This document shows, in pieces, positions 34,419 to 42,924 of a stretch of 64,000 bases of DNA (its first letter is position 1; each line of letters starts with the position of its first letter). The notes beneath the pieces were generated by a model. The model was given only the letters and a program-made list of their open reading frames with translations, made no database searches and was not told where the DNA came from. The stretch covers positions 434,001-498,000 of the forward strand of contig JAEZKC010000059.1 of NCBI GenBank assembly GCA_023436205.1. Direction: 5' to 3'. Made by a program: the position numbers and the translations under genes. The DNA comes from Fibrobacterota bacterium (GTDB lineage Bacteria; Fibrobacterota; Chitinivibrionia; Chitinivibrionales; Chitinispirillaceae).

Positions 34419-35045
34419 ATGATTGAGTCACCGGTAAAAGAACAGGTCAGTTCCAGGGAAAAAACCCTTTTTGATCTGGACCAGTTCTTCATTAAAGAAC
34501 GGGTCGGGTTCATGAAGATGCGCAATGTCTATGACATTCTCGATCTTTCAAGTGGCAGTCAGGTGGGTATTGCTCAGGAGGACACCGCGGCTTGGGTCCT
34601 GGCGCTCAGCTTCTTCATCAACAGACGACTGCTCCCTGCAACTCTCGTAATTTCAAAAGAAAAGGACGGCGAACCTCTGGTAAGACTTCACCGTAAGTTA
34701 TCCCTGGTTGGACTGGTGGATATTAAAGATGCCCAGGGACAGAAAATCGGCATGTTCAAATCCAAAATGTTCTCGTTCAAATGCAACTTTCGCATTTTCG
34801 ACGTGAATAATAATCAGATCGGAGAAGTCAAAGGGGACTGGAAAGGCTGGAACTTTAAGATCGTCAACGCCGAGGGTATGGAGATTGGTACAATTACCAA
34901 GAAATGGGCCGGTTTGGGTAAAGAACTCTTCACCTCTGCAGACAATTATGTGGTTTCCCTGAAAGAAAACTCCACTCCCGCCCAGAAACTGCTGCTTCTG
35001 GCAGCAGGTATTGCCATTGATACTGTGTACAAAGAAAAGAAATGA
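34419..35045 (+). CDS. LURP-one/phospholipid scramblase-like protein
   Basis: 208 aa. After a short N-terminus it shows the Tubby-like beta barrel pattern of the LURP-one-related (YxjI) family: LFDLDQFFIKERVGFMKMRNVYDILD, IGMFKSKMFSFKCNFRIFD, IGEVKGDWKGWNFKIVNAEGM, TITKKWAGLGKELFTSADNY, and a C-terminal hydrophobic helix LLLLAAGIAIDTVY. The function is not established in bacteria; relatives in eukaryotes are scramblases. An AAAAGGAG ribosome site sits upstream of the ATG. A hairpin follows at 35055-35081. Confidence 0.8.
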   Translation: MIESPVKEQVSSREKTLFDLDQFFIKERVGFMKMRNVYDILDLSSGSQVGIAQEDTAAWVLALSFFINRRLLPATLVISKEKDGEPLVRLHRKLSLVGLVDIKDAQGQKIGMFKSKMFSFKCNFRIFDVNNNQIGEVKGDWKGWNFKIVNAEGMEIGTITKKWAGLGKELFTSADNYVVSLKENSTPAQKLLLLAAGIAIDTVYKEKK

Positions 35046-35054
35046 TCTGAAACG

Positions 35055-35081
35055 GGAGTGCTTTCCTTTGCGAAGCACTCC
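35055..35081. terminator. Hairpin between convergent genes
   Basis: GGAGTGCTT (35055-35063) pairs perfectly with AAGCACTCC (35073-35081) across a 9-base loop, between the LURP-one gene and the convergent AEC gene. T-runs are weak on both sides. Confidence 0.5.
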
Positions 35082-35107
35082 TGAATACCCAAAACTCCCC
35101 GTTTAAT

Positions 35108-36025
35108 TCAAAGCAAAACTGACAAGGCTAGAGGTACAGTCAGCGCCGAAGCCAGCGTGGTCAGAATCGAGGTCTGAGCCGCATACTCCGGGTCACCTCC
35201 GTAACGGATAGTGAAAATGGTGGAAGCCACTGCAACCGGCATGAGCGCTACAACCACCGTTATCTGGAACACTGCCTGTGAAACTGGCAGCATGGATAAG
35301 ATGAGCACGGTAAAAAAGGGAATCACTGCCAGGCGTATCACGGAGGCATACAGAACCGGCCAGGTGAAGCGAACAAGACGAGGACGGTAAAATGACGATC
35401 CGATAAGAATGAGCATCATGGGAACAGCTGCAGACCCGGCAGTGGAAAGCACATTTCCAATCACCACCGGAATCCAGTTTTTAAGCCCGCTTAAAGAAAT
35501 AAGCAGGGCAGCAAGCACAGCTATCAGATTTGGAGTGATCAGGGAGGAAAGTCTGCGCCGTATACTCAACTCCCCCAGAACTCCAACTCCCACAGTCCAC
35601 ACTCCAACCGTGGTTCCCAAATTGAAAAAGAACAAATTCGCCAGAGCGCTCTCCCCCCAAAGATTCCTCACGATGATAATGGGGAGATAGGCGGAATTGT
35701 TGACAGCACAAAAATGCAGAAATGTTCGACGCAAATCCGCACTGCTTCCCCGAATTCCAAACTGAAATACATACCCGCAGAAAATGCCGAACAGCACAAG
35801 CCCAAGTCCCAGAAACGGAAGTGGCCATAATTCGCTAAGTCTTCCAGTATCGAACCCCTCCGTTATGGAGCTGAAGATGTAAATGGGGAAAAGAATATCC
35901 AGAATAAAACGCGACCATCTGCCGGTTTCAGCTTCGCCCAGATACCGGAAATGATGAGTCAGCCAGCCTATAAAAAAAAGCCCGAAAATCTCTCCTATGG
36001 CCTGCAATACCGGAACGGCCACCAT
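35108..36025 (-). CDS. AEC-family membrane transporter
   Basis: 305 aa with ten membrane helices and the auxin-efflux-carrier fold. Typical features are the LDILFPIYIFSS segment in helix 2, an N-terminal IGWLTHHFRYL, NNSAYLPIIIVRNLWGE and the C-terminal VAVASTIFTIRYGGDPEYAAQ followed by SILTTLASALTVPL. These carriers export organic anions such as malate or auxin-like acids; the substrate is unknown. It is the last gene of a minus-strand unit with the DHOD-like, BON and small protein genes. Confidence 0.85.
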   Translation of the reverse strand: MVAVPVLQAIGEIFGLFFIGWLTHHFRYLGEAETGRWSRFILDILFPIYIFSSITEGFDTGRLSELWPLPFLGLGLVLFGIFCGYVFQFGIRGSSADLRRTFLHFCAVNNSAYLPIIIVRNLWGESALANLFFFNLGTTVGVWTVGVGVLGELSIRRRLSSLITPNLIAVLAALLISLSGLKNWIPVVIGNVLSTAGSAAVPMMLILIGSSFYRPRLVRFTWPVLYASVIRLAVIPFFTVLILSMLPVSQAVFQITVVVALMPVAVASTIFTIRYGGDPEYAAQTSILTTLASALTVPLALSVLL

Positions 36026-36062
36026 TTATATGCTCCCCATCACTTCTCCTTTAATATTTTGA

Positions 36063-36293
36063 TCAGCCATCATCGGTTTCCATTCTGATGATTCTCCCCT
36101 CCCAGCTCCCTCTTCCGTTATCCCGAACCAGAAGGTAATGACAGGCATCGTCCGCAAATACCTTAAAGTAACTTCGCCCCGGACCGTACCAACGATCCTC
36201 CACCTCCAGTACCTCCCGGGGACCATTGGTATCCATCCAGAATCGTACCGGATACTCATCAGCCTTGTAGCCGCTGTAGGTCTCAACCCTCAT
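36063..36293 (-). CDS. Small DUF6504-like protein
   Basis: 76 aa, beta-rich and acidic: VETYSGYKADEYPVRFWMD, EVLEVEDRWYGPGRSYFKVF, DDACHYLLVRDNGRGSWEG. It resembles short SH3-like DUF6504 proteins whose pattern is a sheet around a conserved RW. Start ATG has AAGGGGAA upstream. It sits between the BON gene (10 bases away) and the AEC gene. Another frame overlapping it is ruled out by composition. Confidence 0.6.
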   Translation of the reverse strand: MRVETYSGYKADEYPVRFWMDTNGPREVLEVEDRWYGPGRSYFKVFADDACHYLLVRDNGRGSWEGRIIRMETDDG

Positions 36294-36303
36294 TGTATTC
36301 CCC

Positions 36304-36978
36304 TTAGGCGGCCTTTCTGCGTACTGTCATTAGATTCACCACATCCCGTACACCTCGCGTATAATGTAAAGCATGAAGGATCTCATACTCTTCATCACGA
36401 CTGGACAGAGCCCCGCCCACGGTTACTGTGCCGTTCTCCACCTGTAGCTCAAGATGTTCCACATCGACTCGCCCCCCTCTGCGTAAAGCACCCGTGATAT
36501 TATCGGCAATTTCCCGATCGCCATATTCATGAGAGGGTACAACTGCCAATTCATTATGCACGTGAACTACCCCGCGAACATCGTAGGCGATTTCCTCGGC
36601 ACGAAGTTTTTTCCAGTAGCCGTCTACGGTTCCGGTCAGAGTGACATTGCCGTTTTCAGAACTGACTTCCAGTTCGGAGGCGTTAATATTGGGATTCCAG
36701 AGAAATCGGTTGAGCAGGGATGATCTGATCTCATCATCGGTGACCCCCTGTGCACCACCCTGGTACACTATACTGGTTTTATCCACCACCTTCACCACCT
36801 CGGGGACCAGAAGCACATCCGCCTCGGCAGCCTGTCGGGCACTAAACGAACTCACCTTCCCCTCAAGAATCACCTGCCCGCCTTTCACCCGCACCTCTAT
36901 CTCAGAGTTACTTAGCCTTCCATCCCATTGAAGTTGCTCTATGACCATCCTGCGTATGACCTCATCTGTCAGTGCCAT
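36304..36978 (-). CDS. Triple BON-domain protein
   Basis: 224 aa made of three BON domains (about 1-70, 75-140, 145-215), each with the pattern of a short helix, then V-x-G-x-V: RVKGGQVILEGKVSSFSAR, SSENGNVTLTGTVDGYWKK and LQVENGTVTVGGALSSRDEE, then a helix and a strand ending in VVDKTSIV or RDVVNLMTV. No signal peptide, so the protein is cytoplasmic; BON domains usually bind phospholipids or membranes (OsmY, KbpF). It is 1 base from the DHOD-like gene. Confidence 0.85.
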   Translation of the reverse strand: MALTDEVIRRMVIEQLQWDGRLSNSEIEVRVKGGQVILEGKVSSFSARQAAEADVLLVPEVVKVVDKTSIVYQGGAQGVTDDEIRSSLLNRFLWNPNINASELEVSSENGNVTLTGTVDGYWKKLRAEEIAYDVRGVVHVHNELAVVPSHEYGDREIADNITGALRRGGRVDVEHLELQVENGTVTVGGALSSRDEEYEILHALHYTRGVRDVVNLMTVRRKAA

Positions 36979-36979
36979 T

Positions 36980-37993
36980 CTATCCCCCTTTGTTTTCTGA
37001 AAATCCCGGATACGATCCCAGGACCCGCATATAGTGTGCCCGCTCGAAAGACTCCGGATGAGCCAAAGTAAATCGGCTCATAATCCCCTGCACCGATCCC
37101 ACGGAATCATATCCGTAACGCTCAAGCCATTTTTCCATTTTTTCCAATACCCCGCTCACATGCCCGATTCCGTTCTTCAAAATAGCGGACGTCATCATCA
37201 CCCCTCTGGCCCCAACCGCCAGACTCTTTAGCACATCCATTTCTGTGTGCACTCCTCCTGTCACCGCCAAATCAATCTCCACCTTATCCTGAAGAAGTCC
37301 TATCCAGCGAATTCGTTCAGGCAGCTCCTCGGACGTGCTTAAATGAAGGTTCGGTACCACTTCCAGCGTGCGAAGATCGATATCCGGCTGATAAAAACGA
37401 TTGAACAGCACCACCGCAGCCACTCCGCTATCCTTAAGCTGCTTCACCCAGTAGGGAAGCGAACTGAAATAAGTGCTGAGTTTAACTGAAACCGGGATTT
37501 TCACCGCACTTTTCACCGCACGAACAAGCTCCATGTAGACCTGCTCCACACTGGATGAGCTGGCGTTCACATCTTCCGCTATTCCATATATATTCAGCTC
37601 AACACCATCTGCGCCCGCCTTTTCCATTTCAGAGGCATAGCTGATCCAGGAACCGGCAGTAGTTCCGTTAAGGCTTGCAATTACCGGGAAATCCACAGAT
37701 CTTTTCACTTTATGGAGATGATCGAGGTATTCCTCTGGTGCAAATCCGTAATTGCCGATATCGGGAAGGTAGGTAAGGGATTCGGCAAATGAATCGGAAT
37801 CCTGCTCAAGATAGGAGTTCAAATCTCGATTTTTAAGCAAAACCTGCTCTTCAAACAGAGAATGGAGCACCACCGCAGCTGCACCGCTGTCTTCCAGCAG
37901 CTTTATTTTATCAATCAATTTCCAGAGCGGTGAGGGTGACCCGATGAGAGGGTTTTTAAGCTTTAAACCCATGTACGACGTTGACAAGTCCAT
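36980..37993 (-). CDS. Dihydroorotate dehydrogenase-like flavoprotein
   Basis: 337 aa TIM-barrel protein starting DLSTSYMGLKLKNPLIGSPSPLWKL, with FMN-binding motifs (VKLSTYFSSLP, AVTGGVHTEMDVLKSL, GARGVMMTSAIL). In true class 1 DHODs the segment after EANG-ELN reads SCPN with the catalytic Cys; here it is ELNIYGIAEDVN and the Cys is absent. So it is more likely an uncharacterised flavoprotein of the DHOD-like family than PyrD. It leads the operon with BON, DUF6504-like and AEC genes. Confidence 0.75.
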   Translation of the reverse strand: MDLSTSYMGLKLKNPLIGSPSPLWKLIDKIKLLEDSGAAAVVLHSLFEEQVLLKNRDLNSYLEQDSDSFAESLTYLPDIGNYGFAPEEYLDHLHKVKRSVDFPVIASLNGTTAGSWISYASEMEKAGADGVELNIYGIAEDVNASSSSVEQVYMELVRAVKSAVKIPVSVKLSTYFSSLPYWVKQLKDSGVAAVVLFNRFYQPDIDLRTLEVVPNLHLSTSEELPERIRWIGLLQDKVEIDLAVTGGVHTEMDVLKSLAVGARGVMMTSAILKNGIGHVSGVLEKMEKWLERYGYDSVGSVQGIMSRFTLAHPESFERAHYMRVLGSYPGFSENKGG

Positions 37994-38120
37994 TCCAGCA
38001 TGCCCCTTACCTCAAAAAAACATCATCACCTGTCCTCTAAAACAGCAATTCCACTACCAAATGTGATCACCCTAATTTACTTTTCCTCTATACTAATAAC
38101 CTGTTTTCTAATGAACTGAA

Positions 38121-38636
38121 ATGAACCTCATTGTCCCCTACCCCATGCTCATCTTGTTGATCGGTCCTGCAGCCAGCGGCAAGAGCACTTTTGCTGGTCG
38201 CTTCTTTAAAGAAACGGAAATTATCTCTTCAGACAAGTTAAGAGCTGCAGTTTCTGATGATGAGAAGAATTAAAGCGTAAGTGCAGATGCCTTTGAAATT
38301 CTTCACCTTATTGCCGGTAAACGACTCAGTCTTCATCGGTTAACTGTTATAGACGCAACCAATACGCAGCGGCCTTTTCGAAAAAAGTTGCTGGATTTGA
38401 ACAATGCCACGGCCCAACTCCCGGTCGCTGCCATCGTGTTCAATTTCTCCGAACAGGACTGCATTTATCAGGACAATAAGAGAAAAAGACAAGTAGGGTC
38501 AGAAGTGATCCGCACCCATGTAGAACAATTGAGAGAATCTATTGAAAACATCACAAAAGAAGGGTATACACTTATTTTAAATCTAAAAAGCCCGCAAGAA
38601 GCCTCATCCCTTAATCTGCGCGTACTTAGAAGCTAG
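38121..38636 (+). pseudogene. Polynucleotide kinase-like P-loop ATPase, interrupted by a stop codon
   Basis: A 172-codon frame from ATG 38121 to TAG at 38636 is broken by a single TAA at 38271-38273 (codon 51). The first part carries a P-loop (LIGPAASGKSTFAGRFF) and EIISSDKLRAAVSDDEKN; the second continues in the same frame with ADAFEILHLIAGKRLSLHRLTVIDATNT, RKKLLDLNN, LPVAAIVFN and a C-terminal ILNLKSPQEAS. The order matches the kinase domain of bacterial polynucleotide kinase-phosphatase (PNKP), which phosphorylates 5'-OH RNA ends. The missing codon is at a position where homologues have a polar residue, so one C-to-T change (CAA to TAA) is the simplest explanation. The phosphatase and ligase domains of full PNKP are absent. 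Confidence 0.75.
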
Positions 38637-41209
38637 CCACAGATATCTGTTGGAATGCTGAGTGTGAATTTTGTCCCTATTCCAGTTTCAGAAGATATCA
38701 GTAGTTCACCCTTGAGTTTTTCCTGGACTGAAGATACCACTGCATCCATTCCCACTCCCCGACCGGAAACATCAGTTACACTGTGAGATGTGGAAAATCC
38801 GGGTCTGAAAATGAGTGCGAATGATTCTTCAACTGAAAGCTCAGACGCTTCCTGTTCTGAAATTAATCCTTTACGAACTGCTGCACTTTTGAGAACAGCA
38901 GGATCTAACCCTCTTCCATCATCACTGACCTGAACCAGTACTCTGCTCCCGTCATTTTTAACTTCCACTTTTACTGTACCCTGATGCTCTTTTCCAGCAA
39001 TTTGCCGTTCATCTTCAGATTCGATCCCATGATCAAAGGAGTTTCGAAGGAGATGAACCAGCGGCGTGTTAAGCTCCCGAGCCACTTCGCAATCGATGGG
39101 AACATCCTCGCCTTCAAAAATAAAACGAACATCTTTCTGAACCCGTTTCCTTAATCCCGCTATAATTTTCAGCGCTTTTGCAAGTCCCTTCCTGGCGGGA
39201 ACCATGCGAAGCTTCTTGAATTCACTTTCAATCTGCTGCGACAGCCGCATGGAAGTATGTTCATCAAGTAACTCTCTAAAAAGCAGTTCCTTAATAATCG
39301 AAAGCTGCCTTTTGAGCTTTTCAAGTGATATTCTGATCAGCATATCGGCTGAATCGCCGATTTCATCACCAAGGATTTTTCTGGCTCCTTCAACCACCTC
39401 AAGCATCGCACATGACAGTCTGCCAAGAGATTCTCTTGTGCGATTCACCACCTCTGCAGTTATCTCACCACTCTCCCGCAGAATACTTAGATTATCCTCA
39501 AGGACACCAGCAATTTCAGTGATGGATGCCAAACCGAAGGAACCGGATGTACCTTTTATGGTATGAACATCTCGGAAAATTTCATTCACGATTGCTTTGC
39601 ATTGGGAGTTGCAGTCAAGCTCCCGCAGATTCTCCTCGGCATGATTCAATATCTGCCGCATTTCAATCAGAAAATCTCTGAACAGATCCGGATCCTCGGC
39701 AATCGCCTTAAGCTGCATGTTCTCCCGTTCGGACCTCTTCACCTTCTCCGCCAGAGCTTTCTCTTCAGTAATGTCTTCAAGAACCGCCAGTATATGCTTT
39801 GAAAGCTCCTGCCCCCTGTCGATCAAATGATATCGAATACGTATCCAGCCAATACCCTTCTCTGTTTGAATGCAAAGTTCTTCAAAGGGGTTAAGGACTG
39901 CCAGATCCTTCTCCGGAAATATCTCCTGACGTAATACTTCAAAAAAATCATAAAACTTCTGCCGGTCACCTATTCTATTTTCGCTTATGCCTATCAGATC
40001 AAAATATGACCGGCCTGCGATTTCATTCTGTCCCAAAATGAGTTTTACTGACTTTGAATACTCCGGGTTGACAATATAGTGCTCGTTAAAAGACAACAAT
40101 CCGGATTGTACGGTATTCATGATCAAACGCATTTCTCTGTTTTTATTGAGTATCTCCTGCTCCGATTCCTGCAATGCCTCAAGCATCCCGTTTATGGATC
40201 CTGCCAATCCGGCAAGCTCATCCTTTCCCTTTATTTGAACTCTGAGAGAACGGTCATTACTGATTCCAATCGATGTCACATCACTGTTTAGTTTGGCCAC
40301 TTTTGAAAGCACCATTTTTTCTAAAAGCAGAATAATTGTAAACCCGAATATCAACCCGGCAAAGAAAATCGCAACAACCAGGTACAACCTTGTGCGTAAT
40401 CCCTGTTTGTAAATATCACGGGGAACATCAATTTTAACCAGCAGCACAGGATTATTGTGAATGTCTTTTAAAAAGGTGTATCCGGCGATACTGTTTTCAT
40501 TAAGAGGTTCAACAAGAATACTGGTCTGTTCGGAAAGCCCATCCCGTATTCTCTTTAGATCGGGAGTCAATGACTCACTGTCAAACTCCATTACCTGAAG
40601 TTCCAGATGAGTAATCTGGGCAAAACGATTTACCTCCGCATCATCCAGATAACGGCCGAATATAATTGTGCCCCGAACCGGACCCTGTCCCTCACTGGTA
40701 AGAATAGGTCGTGATACAATAGACATCGGCCCCTCCGGCAGCATGATAATACCTGCAAAGACACTCTCCTGTCCCTCATGATTCATCAGCTGTTCGTCAC
40801 TCAAGATGGTTGACAAACTCCGGGGATCGATCTCCTTGCCTTCCTCAGCTTCAAGATCGTAACCGCGACCGAATATCACCCTCTTATCTTTATTCAGAAA
40901 AAGCATTATATTGATCTTCAATTCCAAAAGTGATTCGTCAGTTAGATTCGATTTGACATAAACCTGATTGACATTATCAATAAATTCATAAGTATCATCC
41001 CATTTAGCCCAATCAGCGGCTTTTATGCTTAAATTGCTGATGTTTTCAGAAAAAGCGTCCAGCACTCTCTGCACATTGCGCACAGTACTCTCCACTTCAA
41101 CCCTGGTGAAACCATCCATCAGCACGCTTCGAGAAACTGTGTACAGAACACCCTCAAGAACAAGAAGGGTTGATGCCACAATTATGAGAGTCTTACTGCG
41201 AAGTTTCAT
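38633..41209 (-). CDS. CHASE4-HAMP-PAS-Hpt sensor histidine kinase (CheA-like core)
   Basis: 858 aa. TM helix at about 7-29; a periplasmic CHASE4 domain (about 50-265; AADWAKWDDTYEFIDNVNQ); TM at about 277-298; HAMP (about 298-350); PAS (about 355-475); a coiled coil with an Hpt domain whose His is in DVHTIKGTSGSFG near residue 546; then a CheA-type HATPase (about 690-858; HLLRNSFDHGIESEDER, SDDGRGLDP, FRPGFSTSHSVTDVSGRGVGMD). There is no CheW-like P5 domain. Thus it acts as an Hpt-phosphorylating sensor rather than a chemoreceptor kinase. It stops within 4 bases of the convergent pseudogene. Confidence 0.85.
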   Translation of the reverse strand: MKLRSKTLIIVASTLLVLEGVLYTVSRSVLMDGFTRVEVESTVRNVQRVLDAFSENISNLSIKAADWAKWDDTYEFIDNVNQVYVKSNLTDESLLELKINIMLFLNKDKRVIFGRGYDLEAEEGKEIDPRSLSTILSDEQLMNHEGQESVFAGIIMLPEGPMSIVSRPILTSEGQGPVRGTIIFGRYLDDAEVNRFAQITHLELQVMEFDSESLTPDLKRIRDGLSEQTSILVEPLNENSIAGYTFLKDIHNNPVLLVKIDVPRDIYKQGLRTRLYLVVAIFFAGLIFGFTIILLLEKMVLSKVAKLNSDVTSIGISNDRSLRVQIKGKDELAGLAGSINGMLEALQESEQEILNKNREMRLIMNTVQSGLLSFNEHYIVNPEYSKSVKLILGQNEIAGRSYFDLIGISENRIGDRQKFYDFFEVLRQEIFPEKDLAVLNPFEELCIQTEKGIGWIRIRYHLIDRGQELSKHILAVLEDITEEKALAEKVKRSERENMQLKAIAEDPDLFRDFLIEMRQILNHAEENLRELDCNSQCKAIVNEIFRDVHTIKGTSGSFGLASITEIAGVLEDNLSILRESGEITAEVVNRTRESLGRLSCAMLEVVEGARKILGDEIGDSADMLIRISLEKLKRQLSIIKELLFRELLDEHTSMRLSQQIESEFKKLRMVPARKGLAKALKIIAGLRKRVQKDVRFIFEGEDVPIDCEVARELNTPLVHLLRNSFDHGIESEDERQIAGKEHQGTVKVEVKNDGSRVLVQVSDDGRGLDPAVLKSAAVRKGLISEQEASELSVEESFALIFRPGFSTSHSVTDVSGRGVGMDAVVSSVQEKLKGELLISSETGIGTKFTLSIPTDICG

Positions 41210-41221
41210 AAATACTCCGTT

Positions 41222-41974
41222 TCAAAATTCAACCCCCGCAGCAGCTCCTCCAAAAAGGACCTGCCGTTCACCTGCAATCACTCTGTGCTCTGGATCTATG
41301 GTAAAATTGAGGCTTAAATGTGGAGCGATATAGATGTTTTCATTCAGATACCAACACGCGGAAGCACTTACCAGAATCGCATCAGCGCACCAGGAGGGGC
41401 CTTGCCCCCAGTTTACTTTGTTAAATGATGGTGATCCCCAGCCAAAGGATGTCGATAATTCTCCAGATAACTTTTCTGTAAAATCAAAAGCTGCAGCAAC
41501 CCCAGCGTTACCGTAATAAGCTCCTGCCCAAGTCGCCAAATCAAAGCTGTGAGTTGTAAATGCAGATATAAAACGGTAAGCGTAGGATAGTTTCAGATAA
41601 CCTTCAAAGGTGAACGTTTCCTCCTCCTCAAGCGGGAAGGAAACAATAGCAAGGGTTGGAGCAACTGTAAATTTCTTCCACTCTATTTCATAATCTAGGA
41701 TCAAATCGACTTCATCTATCGCCGGTCCCTCATCAACTCCACTTAAAAGCACATCGGCCCACGTGCTTAAAGTGAAATTCCAGCCTGAAACCCAAAGCCA
41801 TGGCTGTGCCACTGCTCCGCTGCTCCACGCAATTCCCTGATCCACATAACGGGAACAGACATCAGTTTCAAAACCCCACTTTATAGCACCAGCTTCTCCA
41901 CCCTCAATTATCTCTTCAGATATCGCCATACTGCAGAGAACTGCAATAATTGAAGTGATATGCCATGATTTCAT
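41222..41974 (-). CDS. TorF-like outer-membrane beta-barrel protein
   Basis: 250 aa after the start chosen at ATG 41974 (GGGGG lies upstream; a longer frame to 42022 has a weak start). Signal peptide (1-18) then a beta-rich protein with alternating aromatic and polar residues, for instance KWGFETDVCSRYVDQGIAW, FTFEGYLKLSYAYRF and a C-terminal Phe (AAAGVEF) as expected for outer-membrane insertion. The opening is like TorF-family putative porins. It lies 12 bases downstream of nothing on its strand and 12 bases upstream of the sensor kinase start, so regulator, barrel and kinase may be one unit. Confidence 0.65.
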   Translation of the reverse strand: MKSWHITSIIAVLCSMAISEEIIEGGEAGAIKWGFETDVCSRYVDQGIAWSSGAVAQPWLWVSGWNFTLSTWADVLLSGVDEGPAIDEVDLILDYEIEWKKFTVAPTLAIVSFPLEEEETFTFEGYLKLSYAYRFISAFTTHSFDLATWAGAYYGNAGVAAAFDFTEKLSGELSTSFGWGSPSFNKVNWGQGPSWCADAILVSASACWYLNENIYIAPHLSLNFTIDPEHRVIAGERQVLFGGAAAGVEF

Positions 41975-42043
41975 ATTCCCCCCTTGATGAAGCAATTTAT
42001 CGAGTCGTTGGAGAGGGGGCAAGGCGAAAACATCTGAGGGCTG

Positions 42044-42697
42044 TTAGCGCAGTCTCACCCGAATGGCTTCGACAGCAGAGCTTTTCAATGACGATAACAA
42101 ACGCTGTATATCGCCGCCTTTTTCCTCAACTGTTGAATGAAAAACCTCTTTGGCTACCCATTCAACATTTTCATCACTGAATCCTTGCATGCATCTCTCT
42201 ATAAATCGATCCAGGTCTTTATTATCCAGGCCACACAGAATGCTCTTTACAGGATCGCTGCCGGTTGCTGTTCCACCTGCCACGACAGCTCTCCCCGAAT
42301 CCGGATTCAATACAGGCAAAGGAAAATTATAGGTTCCAGCCATGGAAAGCAGCTTGACACAAAGCGTTTTCTTCAAAACCGGTTTGAGTAAATATGCCTG
42401 AAGTCCAGATTTCATGGCCTCAGCTATTTTAGATTGCTCCTTTTCCGTGGTTACCATGACAAAGGGAATATCTCTTGTCTGCGGGTCAGCTCTCAATGCT
42501 CTTAAAAACTCGATTCCCGAGATATCCGGCATATTCCAGTCTGAAAAGATAAGATCTGGTTTGACTTTGCTCACAATTTCAAGTGCCGAACGCCCGCTTT
42601 CCGCTTCATTAAGATTGTCATACCCCAGCTCATTGAGCATCTTCATAAAGACATATCGACTGGTTTTCGAGTCATCAACTACTAAAATGCGCATCAT
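42044..42697 (-). CDS. CheY-like response regulator with C-terminal extension
   Basis: 217 aa. A receiver domain (1-122) with VVDDSK, the phospho-Asp in DLIFSDWNMPD, VTTE with the conserved Thr and LKPVLKK with the conserved Lys. The extension (about 125-217) is rich in Asp and Glu and ends with a helix IQRLLSSLKSSAVEAIRVRL; it shows no known output domain. It lies on the same strand just upstream of the beta-barrel and the CheA-like kinase, so it probably receives phosphate from that kinase. Confidence 0.85.
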   Translation of the reverse strand: MMRILVVDDSKTSRYVFMKMLNELGYDNLNEAESGRSALEIVSKVKPDLIFSDWNMPDISGIEFLRALRADPQTRDIPFVMVTTEKEQSKIAEAMKSGLQAYLLKPVLKKTLCVKLLSMAGTYNFPLPVLNPDSGRAVVAGGTATGSDPVKSILCGLDNKDLDRFIERCMQGFSDENVEWVAKEVFHSTVEEKGGDIQRLLSSLKSSAVEAIRVRLR

Positions 42698-42924
42698 TTT
42701 CCTTTCGCAGCAGATATCCCACCCTCACATTATGACTCACCGGACAGAATCTGTCAATTCAAAATGTCTAATCATTCACCCGTATTTTACAATTATCGCA
42801 TCCAATTCCCGACTCTAAACATTTTGCTTTACTTAATCCAGTTTTTGATATATACTTGGTTACGCTGGTCTACTTGCTTTGACCAAACTTTAAACCCGAA
42901 TTTCATTCAAACAGGTTTACTCAC

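Noticed and set aside
36026..36286. 86-codon minus-strand frame overlapping the DUF6504-like gene
   Set aside because: The 36293 frame has a better ribosome site and a plausible beta-rich product.
38388..38636. Separate 82-codon gene in the second half of the kinase pseudogene
   Set aside because: Homology runs in-frame through 38121-38636; the second half lacks a start with ribosome site.
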